From the NCBI GenBank assembly GCA_003254925.1, contig QANZ01030701.1:5453-69452 (forward strand): a stretch of 64,000 bases of DNA, in the 5' to 3' direction. A program made the position numbers and the translations under genes. The notes under the pieces were generated by a model. The model was not told the origin of the DNA and made no database searches. It saw only the letters and a list, made by a program, of their open reading frames with translations. This stretch comes from Chamaecrista fasciculata. Taxonomy: Eukaryota; Streptophyta; Magnoliopsida; Fabales; Fabaceae. Below are positions 24,807 to 36,012 of the stretch, piece by piece (positions within the stretch are counted from its first letter, which is position 1; every line of letters begins with the position of its first letter).

Positions 24807-25683
24807 GTCTATGATCAAATGTGCATCGTGCATCAAGTAGTTATGATTTTTGTCAATGTGTTGGATATTGTTACGTACCAATTTTTATTAATAGATTTAT
24901 GAATTATGCTTTTGTTCGTAATTTTAAATGACATTTAAAGTTTTTTAATTTTTATATTTTGTGGGCTTATAATATTTAATATATATAAGTTCGACAAGAT
25001 TGGTTTTTACGAAGATTTAGGTTGTGAAAGAATATATACATATTACCCAATTTTGAAACAATAAAATGACTACTTTGTACAAATTACAATAACAAATGAA
25101 ATCCGTATGGGTGCATTAACAGGAATATATAACCAATTGTGTTTTTTATTTTGAAAAAAGTATACTTCATTTGGTTTGTGTGCAATAATCATATGTAACG
25201 AATGAAGTTTAGATGAAAATAGCATAATGGATAAATAATAGATCGACTTTGTAATATTCATTTTATAGCAAATAAATTCTTTGCAATAATCAATCGTCAT
25301 GGGTGCATCATCAATAGGGCTTGCCAATTGATTTTATGTTAAATATGTATTTTATCAGAAGTGTGAATGGTGCATATTTTACCAACATTGGGCCAAAAAA
25401 TAGATATGTACCAATCTCTGTTTTTGGGCTTATAATTTAAAATGTAAGTGGACCAATATCAATATTAGAGTGATTATCACATTTAAACAAAATTGGTTCA
25501 TTAAATATTCGCTAAAACAGTCAATTACTAAACTATCGATGTGACCTTTCATGTATCGAGGGTAAGTTATGAGTCTTTATGTTCGCGACGGTGTGAGGAT
25601 AGAAACACGTTGATTCATGTGGGGCATGACGATTCAGGTCTATATATTAATGTTAAAAAGTTGCAAAGTTCTGTTATTAACGA
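24807..25683. other. non-coding Helitron interior
   Basis: AT-rich spacer between two cargo genes. No gene, RNA or clear repeat was recognised. Confidence 0.6.
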
Positions 25684-26535
25684 ATGTCATTTCCACTTCA
25701 CAGAATGGAACCGATGAAGAAGTGTGCTAAGATAACATCATCATCGTCTTCTTCTGAGCCATCGAGATTGATCCAATTGCCAGAGGAACTTCTTATGTAC
25801 ATTGCTAAGTATGTTGGGTCGGTTGATGTTGAAGATTTAGTCAACCTATGTAAGACATGTGTCAAATGCCGTTTCCTCTGCCGCGACAGTACAGTTTTGA
25901 GGTCAGTTGATATGAACAAATTTACGCTTGATCAATGGGACCCCATGTCGAAGGAAAAGGAAACCTTTTTCAATCTATGTGTACGTAATGGGAATCCAGA
26001 TGCGATGTTCCGCAAGGGTATGTTTCTCTTCTTCAAATATCTACACACTGGAGTTGCGGAGACCAATCTGATAATCCGTTCTGCAGAAGAAGGGCACCGT
26101 CCTGCTATATATGCTATTTGCCTTATTCATTTATCCGGTATATATACATTCACATCTGATATGCTCAGTAAACTACAATATACAGACTGCCTTGAATTAT
26201 TCCAATTTCTGCGAAACGAAAAATGTGTCGTTGAATGTAGGAAAGCCATTTGGGCATTTTTTTGTAATAAGACTTTTATAACCAACCGTGCCGTTGAATC
26301 TAGAAACACACTATGCATTGGTAGGAAGTGCAAAAATCACTGGAGGCCTGCTGATGGAAAATGGTTTTTCATTGAGGAGGAAGACGACCTCAACTTGCCG
26401 AATGATTGCTTAAGGTGTCGGATTGATCATGAGTTCGGATTTTTTCATAACATAATTGAGAGGCGCCATAGTAAATGGGGGAGTTTAGGATGGAGACATC
26501 AACCACTGGACTTTGATATGTTGAGATGGGGATGA
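25684..26535 (+). CDS. At2g35280-like F-box protein (Helitron cargo 2)
   Basis: A single open exon of 283 residues. A serine-rich leader (TSSSSSSEPSRL) precedes an F-box beginning IQLPEELLMYIAKYVGSVDV. A middle region of Sel1/TPR-like helices follows (RNGNPDAMFRKGMFLFF; AEEGHRPAIYAICLIHLSG). The C-terminus is Cys/His/Trp-rich (CIGRKCKNHWRP ... CLRCRIDHEFGFF). This order matches plant proteins of the F-box At2g35280 type, predicted SKP1-binding adaptors of SCF ubiquitin ligases with unknown substrates. It differs in architecture from the two-exon F-box genes around it, so the Helitron holds at least two unrelated F-box lineages. The alternative start M8 (25705) is possible. Confidence 0.8.
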   Translation: MSFPLHRMEPMKKCAKITSSSSSSEPSRLIQLPEELLMYIAKYVGSVDVEDLVNLCKTCVKCRFLCRDSTVLRSVDMNKFTLDQWDPMSKEKETFFNLCVRNGNPDAMFRKGMFLFFKYLHTGVAETNLIIRSAEEGHRPAIYAICLIHLSGIYTFTSDMLSKLQYTDCLELFQFLRNEKCVVECRKAIWAFFCNKTFITNRAVESRNTLCIGRKCKNHWRPADGKWFFIEEEDDLNLPNDCLRCRIDHEFGFFHNIIERRHSKWGSLGWRHQPLDFDMLRWG

Positions 26536-27123
26536 ATCTGTATTTTTAGTTTAGTATACTCTGTTTAGCGATTTCATTTTTTTTCTTTTATTTTAATACC
26601 AAGTTGTAATATGTTGAATATTGTCGAATTCTGTGTTTAAGTACATATAATATATGCTGTTGGATTATTTAGCAAAGTACATATCTATTCTTCCATCAGT
26701 TCTTTTTTTAGTTTTTCAGGTTAGATATGTTATGTCTCGGATAATACTAAATTTGCATGATATGAAATGGTGATGGATTTGTAATAGATTGGTGGATGAA
26801 TGGTGGATGAATTTTCGGATGGATTTTATGCAAATGGGATGAATTTTTAATTCTTATGCGAAATTGTTTTATAGTCCAACTATCCTCATGTCATAAACAT
26901 TATTTTACTTTTTAGGTAATTAAAGTTAATGTGTATTTGCAGGAGAATTCCTGTATTAGTTATTTAGTCATTCTTCTATTTGTTTTTAATTATGAAGTTT
27001 TATTTAATTTCTTTGAGTGGAAACATGCTGTCAACATAGACCGACATTGCAATTATTTCGCATAAATAAACGAATGCATAAGGTTAAGCCGTAATTTGTG
27101 TTTCAGTTTCACAATTTACAATA

Positions 27124-27246
27124 AATCACGGTAAGCATAATTTATGTTGTTTGTCTTTATTCAATCACGGTAAGCATAATTTAATCACGGTAACTAAAAG
27201 ACAAATAGTTGTTTGTCTCTATTCAATCACGGTAAGCATAATTTAA
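27124..27246. repeat. short repeat of AATCACGGTAAGCATAATTT
   Basis: The unit occurs near 27124, 27166 and 27225, with a shortened form (AATCACGGTAAC) near 27183. GTTTGTCT and ATTCAATCACGG blocks lie between them. The copies are unevenly spaced, so it is a local duplication and not a CRISPR array. Confidence 0.7.
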
Positions 27247-27512
27247 ATTCATTATTAGACATATTAATTCTTTATTCCATTATGTTGTTTATACAAGAAT
27301 AATTACCGCAGAACATATTATTGATATTTATTAGGAAATTAATTACATAATTCATATAAAGAATGGACATTTGACTACATTTATTTCATTCCATTTTGAT
27401 GGTTACAGTACATTAATTAATTAATCACACGCATTCTGTATTATATGATTGTTCATATCGAGTCGACAATTTTAAATGGAGTTTTGTGTATTTAATCTGA
27501 TTGGTAAATCTT

Positions 27513-27849
27513 TCTGTTTTTTAATTTTAATATTAAAATATGGTATAGGGAAAAAAAATATTTATAATGGATTATGGTTTGTTAACAAAGATTTTCGATA
27601 TGTCATGAAAATTAGATGACTGTATATACAATTGAAACAATTTTCTTTAAAGTCTAGGCAATTCAAATTAATTTGTATCTGTTTTTAGATTGTAATATTA
27701 AAATATGGTAAAGGCGTAAAAAAATATTTATAATGATTTCCCATTAGTTACCAAATATGTTTGATATGGAATGAAAATTAGAAGACTGTCTATACAATTG
27801 AAACAATTCTTTTTGGTAACTAGGCAATTCAAATTAATTTGTATCTGTA
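27513..27849. repeat. two-copy tandem repeat, period about 168 bp
   Basis: Each copy has TAATATTAAAATATGGTA, then AAAATATTTATAATG, then ACAATTGAAACAATT, and ends CAATTCAAATTAATTTGTAT. The copies are moderately diverged. No coding content. Confidence 0.75.
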
Positions 27850-28033
27850 GTCGAATCAATTTATTAGTTTCATAGGTATTTTCTAATGTTGGTATAATTT
27901 AAAGCGTTGTTGAATTTTTTTTTTCCGGAAACCCTGATATATTGATAGCCAACTGATGTTTTTTTTGGCAACTGAATAAATATATTCACGGCCTGTTTTA
28001 AAAAGCCCATTTACGAACAAATAGAAAAGAGAC

Positions 28034-28117
28034 GAGTTAGGGTTTATACGCTTATTCGCTTCCTTCAGTTTAGCTGTGTTGCAGAGTTAGGATTTATACA
28101 CTTATTCGCTTCCTTCA
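28034..28117. repeat. 34-bp repeat pair upstream of cargo gene 3
   Basis: Two near-identical copies of GAGTTAGGRTTTATACRCTT followed by ATTCGCTTCCTTCA lie at 28034-28067 and 28083-28117, about 220 bp upstream of the ATG. They could be a duplicated 5' UTR or promoter piece. Confidence 0.65.
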
Positions 28118-28338
28118 CAAATTCCGGTGCTATTCGTCTATCGTCGGTAAGTTTGTTCTGTTATACTATTCTGATGGTTAATATTCGTCGTACCACTCCA
28201 AATTCATGAAACATGTGTGTTATATAGTTCTATTTATTAGTCGTTTAGTTCTGTTATATGGTTGTTCGTGAAATCGATCATTGAGTTATATTTTATATTT
28301 TTTTGTTTAGGTTTTTATCTGTGGACGTTGATTTCGGT

Positions 28339-29593
28339 ATGGCTTTGCTATTTGATACTGAGGATGGATATCCCAATTTGATCTGGTTTATGATTCTGTC
28401 ATACTTAGATTGTTTAGAGGTTGTTAGCCTGAGTTTGGTGTCTAAAAATTAGTATGAGAGCATTCGCAGTAGTGAATTTATAGACTACTACACTAGGTTT
28501 GGCCCCAAGGCTGAAAGAGAGATTATCATCCAAGGTGAATCTCCAATGAACATAAAAAATGATAAAACACTTATACTGATTTCACAAGAGTTGCAGGATT
28601 ATCCTTTGCAATCCACTTTAATACCACACCCTGAAATTGGTCCTAAGCATGATTATGAATTAGTGGGTTCTGTCAGAGGTGTTATTTGTTTGCAAAGGTG
28701 GGATCAGCAAAACAGGTGTGTGTTTGTTATGGCAAATCCACTTACTGGGCAGATGTATCAATCTATTTCTCCCGCTCGAAGGAACTCGCAAGGTAATTTT
28801 GGATTATGCATATACTGATTTACTGAATATATTTATTTCAATTATATATGTGTTATGACAAAATGTTTTTGTATTGTCGTTTGTTAATCTATTTTGTATA
28901 GTGTGTGGGACAACGGCTTATGGATTTGCATATGATGAGGTACACTACTGTTTCTCAGTTGTTGTTGTGTGGGAAGTTATACGTGACTATGTTTTTTCTC
29001 ACTCGTGTTTGTCATATATGACATCCACTACTAAGGTATGGTCACAACCAATGGTTTTTGCTCATGGTATAGAGAGTCTTAAGAGTCGTAGCATTTATAG
29101 AAATGGGAAGTTTTTTTGGCTGGGTCATGGCATGGGTATGGAATATGACGGTATTGAGGGATATTATACATTATGTTATGACACTAATTCTAATCTGATA
29201 AGTAGAGAGCTGTTGTCATTCCCTCATGATGGCACTCTTGAAGACATAATAATTGTCGATGATAAGATTGCTGCTATAAATAGGGTTCCTGATATTGAAC
29301 TGAATTCAACCTTTCTGCGTTTATGGATTAGTGGAAATGAACTTAGTCCAAGATCTGATATGGTACTTTTGGAGAAGTATAACTATGTACCAGAAGTTTA
29401 TAATTTTGTCGGATCTATAGGAAGTATTTTATTCTGTGCACCGGAATATTGCATAGGACGTGACAGTAAGCGTGATATGCTTTGTCTATTTGGGGGAGAT
29501 TTTGTGTTGGTCAGGAGGATAGATGGAAGTTCTCCTAGGCGTTTCTATATTAACTATGTGGCTGAGCATTATCACACTCTTTATATGTTCTAA
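28339..29593 (+). pseudogene. two-exon F-box gene with an early stop (Helitron cargo 3)
   Basis: Exons 28339-28792 and 28902-29593. The N-terminal F-box reads YPNLIWFMILSYLDCLEVV then LSLVSKN. The next codon, 38 (28450-28452), is TAG where the relatives have the conserved Trp of KNWY. Everything after it is open: PHPEIGPKHDYELVG, GVICLQ, NPLTGQMYQ and, in exon 2, TAYGFAYD. The second exon is 692 nt. A start at the downstream ATG 28546 could give an F-box-less product like cargo 1. It may be a recent pseudogene, because only one defect is seen. Confidence 0.75.
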
Positions 29594-31655
29594 TCGCGAT
29601 TTCTTGCATAGGTTGTGGACAATATTTTGTTGTGACTCTGTTGTTAGTTTTTGGACATACTGATTGTCAAACTATATCAGATATTTTGAATGTTTTATGT
29701 TGTTGAATGTTTAATGCAAGAGATGTAGCGTTTCTGTGATGAATTTGTTATATGTATGGTTTTTTTTTTTCTTCGGTTATTTGTATCTTAATTACTGTTA
29801 ATGTTTCATACCATGTTTATAATTGTTCTATATCAATGTTTCAAGTATCTGACTGACGCAATTCACATTGTTTATGTGCACATCCAATTCGAACCCTTTT
29901 AACAATACATAATGGGGAATGTCATCACGCAATCTCAAATTAGATAGTTTTAAGGTCATTCGAAATAACTAATTAACAAGTATTTATCCAATGTTTTTAA
30001 TGGTTCGTTATTTTTTCTCGCCAAACATAGTCTGATTATTTGTAGATAATTTGTATGGGTTCATCTTTGGAAAACTGCCGCTCAAAGAGTCATAGAACCG
30101 TGTTATTGGCGATTAATTTTTCGTGGATTGTTTAAATGTACGATGATCATGAAGGTATGGAGCCATTTGTATTATAAGCAGGCAAGGTAATAAAACAGGA
30201 TTTCAATTATCTACTCGACACAATTCAAATTGTTTATGTCCACATCCAATTCGAAACCTTTTAACAAAACATAATGTTGAATGTCATCACGCGATCTCAA
30301 ATAAAATAGTTTAGAGGTCATCCGAAATAACTAATTAACAAGTACTTATCCAATGTTTGTAATGGTTTTTTTTTTTTTTTTGGCCAAACATAATCTGATT
30401 GTTCGTAGATCAATTGTCAAAAAAGTGTGGAAAGAAATACGTAATCATCTATTATTCCTAATTCAATAAACACAGTCGTCTATTATTCAACTGTCAAACA
30501 TAGTCTCAAATATAGTATGGCCAAACATAGTCGTATATTATTGCTAAATTACTAATCACTAAATACATAATCATCACATCCATAATTGTCAGTATTGGAT
30601 TGTCATTTGAACAATCCATCAGTGTTGTTGAAAAGAATTTTAATTGTTGATTAAGCAATTGTTAAATCAAATTAATAGTAATGAATCTCAGTAAATACAG
30701 TCATGACATTTACTCTTTTAGTTACATTTTCTGTTAACCATATATAGTCAACATGCATTGATTCAGTTTCATATTATCAAAAGTAAAACTGCTAACTTGA
30801 TTTAACGACATTGATAACGTTGAAGACTGTATCCCTGATCACAATTAGGTTCGGTCAATTGATGATTTTACTATATACACGAATAGTTTGTATTTATGGT
30901 GTGTTGTTGTATCGATAGATACTATTATCAATAGATATGAGTATTTTGTTCAACAGTTATCAGCCTAATGTTAATGTTCCAAGTTTGTTTTAAACATGTC
31001 ATATATGTATGTATTTGCACACTATTGAGATATGAAACTGGTTGTATAGGTAGTAAGTCGGTAAAAGCTACAAATATATTGTCAGTATCGATTGAATACT
31101 TTTTGTCGAAGTTTTGTAAAAGTAAAATAGGTGGTAAGCATTCATTTTTCTTTTAATTAAATGTTTGCATACGAGAGAATGAGCACAAATTAAGCTTGTC
31201 AAATTGAATGCCGCACGGGATTTAAGCACATAGGATCGAATACTGATCGTGGATTAAGCAAGGTTGTTTGAATTGATGAATAGATTCCACGTCGTTGTGA
31301 CAATGAGTTGGTCCATATTATGTATCATACAACAGTAATTGATAATTATTTGGACATAATCCTCGCCTATAATAGTGACCTTAGTTTTCGCGGTTTGTCA
31401 TGGCATTTATTGGTTATTTTCCTGTTTAAAACGATTGTGATGTTCATGTTCACACTGAACAACGGCACTTATTTGTGAAGTTTATACATCCCCAGTTGAT
31501 ACAATATATAAGGTGATTAGGTATTTTTTCTCTAATTTCGTTTTTTTAAAAGTACCATTCTTTAGTTTAACTATGTATGAAGTATAATATCGTATTATAT
31601 ATTGGTCGGTGTGGTCATCTCGCAGGTATAACGGATCCCTAAACACGGTGATAAT
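29594..31655. other. non-coding Helitron interior with a 190-bp direct repeat
   Basis: No gene; the 62-codon ORF near 30968 has no family features. A direct repeat lies at 29859-30050 and 30220-30411. Confidence 0.6.
29859..30411. repeat. direct repeat, two copies of about 190 bp
   Basis: Copies at about 29859-30050 and 30220-30411 share CACATCCAATTCGAA, CTTTTAACAA, AATGTCATCACGC, CGAAATAACTAATTAACAAG and GCCAAACATA. About 170 bp of unique sequence separates them. They are diverged, non-coding and of unknown origin. Confidence 0.75.
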
Positions 31656-32870
31656 ATGGAGAAACTATTTCACAATCAACGGGGTATTCCATATGATGTC
31701 ATGTTCATAATTTTATCGTCAATTGAAGCTGCAGATATTTTTGGGATGCGACTTGTGTCTAAGAATTGGCATGTCAGTATCAATGACAAAGAATTTATAA
31801 AAGAGCACAACAAGATTTCTAAAGCCCGCCGGGCACGACATATCATGTCATGTAAAATAGTTCCTGGGTACAATTCATTTAAGATAATGTTTACAATATC
31901 GAAGAAATACATTGTGGAGGAAGAATGGTGTCATTTAGCTCCACATCCCGAATTTGGGCCATTCCACAAATTTGATTTTGTGGGTTCAATTGATGGGATA
32001 CTTTGCTTGCACTATGCATCTGACAACAACGTACGATTATTCTATCTATTTAATCCTGCAACTGGTCAGCATATGATAATAAACTCACATATAATGACAC
32101 CACGGCACTGTAAGTTTTTATGACAAAAAGAAAAAAATGTTTTATTATCTATTAATAAGATGTTACAAAATGCTTTGCTTAACGCAGGTTTGATCAGGTA
32201 TGGATTTGCAGTTAATCGCGATTCCAACTCTTTTTATGTTAGTGTATTGTGGAAGAATGATGATAATTCCAAGGAATCATGGATTACAACCTTTTCTACG
32301 CTTGACATGCAATGGTCTAATCCATCGATGTGTTGGTACGACGTTGGATTATTCTTTCCTAAAAGCGTGCAGCTGGATGGTTGTTTATATTGGATATCAC
32401 ACTCATCATATTCAATTGTGGAAGATGTTAACCACATCGTATGTTACAACTGCATAGAGAACAAATTTTACAGTATTAAACTCCCACATTGCTCAAATTC
32501 TGGTACTTGGTACCTATCTGTTCTTAACGGATGTATAGCGGTTACATCAGGTGTACAGATAAGCTCGCTTAAGAGAGATTATGAGGTATGGACTAAGAAT
32601 GATAATGTTAATTACATAGATGATTGGGTTAAGCAATTCCCAGAAGATCGTATTTGTAGTGGGAGTCAATATCTCGGATATTCAGATGGAAGATTGATAT
32701 TTTCATCGAAGACTTTCAAACTCCAGGGTCGCGACTATGAATTTGGTTGTAATGTTGGATACTGTGTCGGTTCGCAGATGGAATGTACGAAGAAGATCAC
32801 ATCATTCCTTCCCTATGATTTTTTGGTGGAAAATTTCGTTGAGTTTGATCCTTCATTAACTAAATTTTAG
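31656..32870 (+). CDS. two-exon F-box protein (Helitron cargo 4)
   Basis: Exons 31656-32109 and 32188-32870 (683 nt) give 378 residues with no disruption. The N-terminal F-box is GIPYDVMFIILSSIEAADIF followed by GMRLVSKNW. The C-terminal beta-propeller-like domain has APHPEFGPFHKFDFVG, GILCLHY, FNPATGQH, then GLIRYGFAV directly after the intron, and ends FVEFDPSLTKF. Predicted role: an SCF substrate adaptor that binds SKP1 through the F-box and a target through the C-terminal domain. The target is unknown. The intron is phase 1 with AG acceptor AACGCAG. It is the cleanest intact member of the array with cargo 5. Confidence 0.8.
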
Positions 32871-33835
32871 TTTCTCTTATGTTATTTTCACTGTTTACAG
32901 CTTAATGTATTTTTTAATTTAAGAATATAGGCAGGTTTGAAAGTTTATCCATATAGCGGTCAATCAGCATTTTATTGGGTGAATTACCAAGTATAATTTT
33001 TCCCATATTTAACCACGACTCCTGAGAACAAAAATACGAATACCTAACTTTAATTGTTTGGAGGGAATTGTTTTGAATATTGATGATTAATTTATATGGC
33101 GATATATATAGATGTAGTAGATTATATATAGAATTTTTCATATTTCATAATGAGGTTGTCTACTCTAATACAATTTAATCAAAGTAAACACATATCTGCA
33201 TATAAAATTAAGATAGTTCATATTTGATTTTTAATTCATTAACATATTTCTTTTCATTATGAATCAATCGACGCATACAAGTATGATAATTATTATTTGA
33301 CTTTAATGATATCATAGGTAAATGTCTTTTTAAAATGTCATTGCATACCTATTTACCGCATAAAAAACGTAATATAATTTTGTTTTCCAGTTTTATGGAT
33401 AGGTTGTGGTCAACGATTTAATATCCCTTCAATCAGATTTTAATTTCGTAAGTCATTATGCTCTAAGAAGTTTTAATTTACATAATGTAAAGCGTTAGGC
33501 ACAAATCAGTAATTTATTTTGAACATTAATTTAAATTAGTAATTAATATGTAACCAATATATATTTATTATAGTGATGTTGTAACCATTTTGTAATCATT
33601 TGTAATCAAACGATTTTCCAAAAACTCAGTAAATGATTTTTTATTCATAGATTTCCGGAATTACCAATTGCAGGTGATTTGTTCCCATACGTATTGATAG
33701 AAATCATTAATTTTATATGGGGCTTTGACAGAAATCACGCACAGTTTAGGATCGTTGTATAAATTAAGCAGCATTTTCATGCATTTTATCTGTCAAGTTG
33801 TTAAGACAAATATACATTGTTATTTGTTAGGCGAT
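32871..33835. other. non-coding Helitron interior
   Basis: AT-rich spacer between cargo 4 and cargo 5. No gene or clear repeat was seen. Confidence 0.6.
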
Positions 33836-35065
33836 ATGCAAACATTGTTTGAAAATGGTTGTGGATTCCCTGATGAAATTATGATGGAGATTATGTCATT
33901 GGTTGAGGCAGTTGATCTTTACGGTTTGCGTACTGTGTCCAAAAATTGGTATGCTAGCATTAACGATAATAATTTTATCACACTTCACACGAAAGTATCA
34001 TCGTGTCGTCGTGTGAAGCTCCTTGTGACGTGTAAAGTAGTTCCTGACCCAGTTTCTCCTATATACAGCCTATTCTTCACTCAATCAACCAAGTACGTTG
34101 AGGAAGAGAAGTGGTGTTTACTTTCTATCCATAACCACTTTCCACCAGGATGCGTGATTGAATTGGTTGGTACCACTGATGGGTTAATCTGCCTGGAATA
34201 TTCTAATGGGACACGACAACGTGCATTTGTCATATGTAACCCCGTTACGGGTCAGAACTATCACACCAAGATGCCTGTAACTATATCTAATGAATGTAAG
34301 TTACTGTGGATGACATGTATATTTCGCATTACAAACAGATAACTATACTTACATCATTTACGTTTTAATTTTTAATGTGCAGACGTCATCAGACATGGTT
34401 TTGCACTCGATGTGTGTTCAAACACATATTTTCTGGTTGTATTTTGGAAGTCTCGATACTGCGATGATCAGTCTCATTATAGCATATTCTCGACCAACGA
34501 GATGCAGTGGTCTAAGACGTTGATATCTGAGTATGACATCGGTACATGGCACACACAGAGTTACCATTTGAATGGTCAATTATTCTGGCAGTCAAATGGT
34601 TCATATGAAAGCGGTGATATCGGTAATAGAATCATTTGTTTTAATAAGATTGAAAATAGACTCTACGGGATTGACCTCCCTGTACACCATCCGAATCTGA
34701 CTTTCAAATTTGCTGTCTTCAATAACCAGTTGTCTGTAGCTACATGTTTTAGGGTGGGTGATTTATGGAGAACATTCAAAATATGGTTTTACAACGAAAA
34801 ATCAACGACGAGTTGTCGTTGGGATTTGCACTATACGGAGACACCTATAATTTCTGATTCAAAGTATCTTGGGTTCTCAAACCAGAGGTTTTTATTTGCC
34901 GCATGTGTGCTAATGAGGAACAATCGAAACTATAGGTACAGTCGTAGGATTTATTATATGGATGGTGCTGGCAATGTAAACGTCAAGTTGATGACTCCAT
35001 TTATGACACACGACTTCGGCATAGATAACTTCGTTGAGTTTGTGGAGACTTTGACGAAGTTTTAG
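33836..35065 (+). CDS. two-exon F-box protein (Helitron cargo 5)
   Basis: Exons 33836-34295 and 34383-35065 (683 nt) give 380 residues, all open. The F-box is GFPDEIMMEIMSLVEAVDLY then GLRTVSKNWYASI. The C-terminal domain has VIELVGTTDGLICLEY, CNPVTGQNY and, in exon 2, VIRHGFAL, ending FVEFVETLTKF. An in-frame ATG also lies upstream at 33725, but relatives start at the equivalent of 33836 (MQTLFENGCG). It is a predicted SCF adaptor with unknown substrate. Intron position and phase are as in cargo 4, 6 and 8. Confidence 0.8.
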
Positions 35066-36012
35066 ATCACAAATCATAGTGGTACTTAGATGACTACGAT
35101 ATATGTTTCAGTTTGTTATTGTTATATGCAAATGTTGTGTAATTCATCAATCCATTGCTTCATATTTATTATGTGTACGTTGTTTTCGTATAATTTGAGA
35201 TATATTGCCATTTGTTTATTATGAGTATATTGTTATATTGTCAATAGACTATGACATGTTTTACAAATGCATTCTTGGGATTTACATCGAGATACATTTT
35301 ATAAAGTTTTTATATTTCACAGGAGGCTTAGACATGGTTAGACAGAGACTGATATTTTTAATTAAGGTGGAGTTGGTCTGAAATAGTGCCGTCAATGTAT
35401 AATCATGATAGTATTTCCTGAATTGTTAGTCTATTAATTAAAGACACGTTATAGATTTTTTCATTGAAGGTCAAAATTGCTGATAGATAAATATTAAAAA
35501 ACTAAAGTATTGATATTAAATCTTAATCGAAGGTCAAGTTCTTGGATAGTATAAGGTATTACGTTTTTATAAAGTAGTTATTTGTCGGATCAATACGAAC
35601 GACGTAGAAAATGCGTAACGGCATAATTATATAATCCAAGGTGTAGAAGAACAGAATAATGTGCGTTTAGTGATTATGTTTAAATTATAAGTTAGAATTA
35701 AATTGTATATAATAAGGCATTTTTCATAATGTGCGTTTATTGACAATATTCTTTCTCAATTACATTGTAAAAAAATCGTTTCACATTTATACCTTATTGA
35801 GATTTGTATTACTACAAGCGTTGACATTTTATAGTTTGGTGAACGATGTAATCGACAATTGCTGCGTAATATGTGATATAATTATAATGGCGTGATTATA
35901 CTCCATTATTTGGTATAAAGTATACATCATTAGTAATTCAGAGTTGACATTTATATGAGTTCGTAGTCTTGGAGATATAGCAGATTAGTACCAATACATC
36001 TGTATCAACACC
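35066..36012. other. non-coding Helitron interior
   Basis: AT-rich spacer. No gene, RNA or clear repeat was recognised. Confidence 0.6.

Larger units (their letters stand above)
26536..28338. other. non-coding Helitron interior with several short tandem repeats
   Basis: No gene. It contains a repeated AATCACGGTAAGCATAATTT unit (27124-27246), a two-copy repeat of about 168 bp (27513-27849), and two copies of a 34-bp unit (28034-28067, 28083-28117) just upstream of the next F-box gene. Confidence 0.6.

Noticed and set aside
27124-27246. Short repeats that look array-like
   Set aside because: Spacing is irregular, there are few copies, spacers are not unique fixed-length segments, and the context is a plant Helitron. 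Not a CRISPR array.
30968-31156. 62-codon ORF before cargo 4
   Set aside because: No family motif and no conserved position in other spacers.
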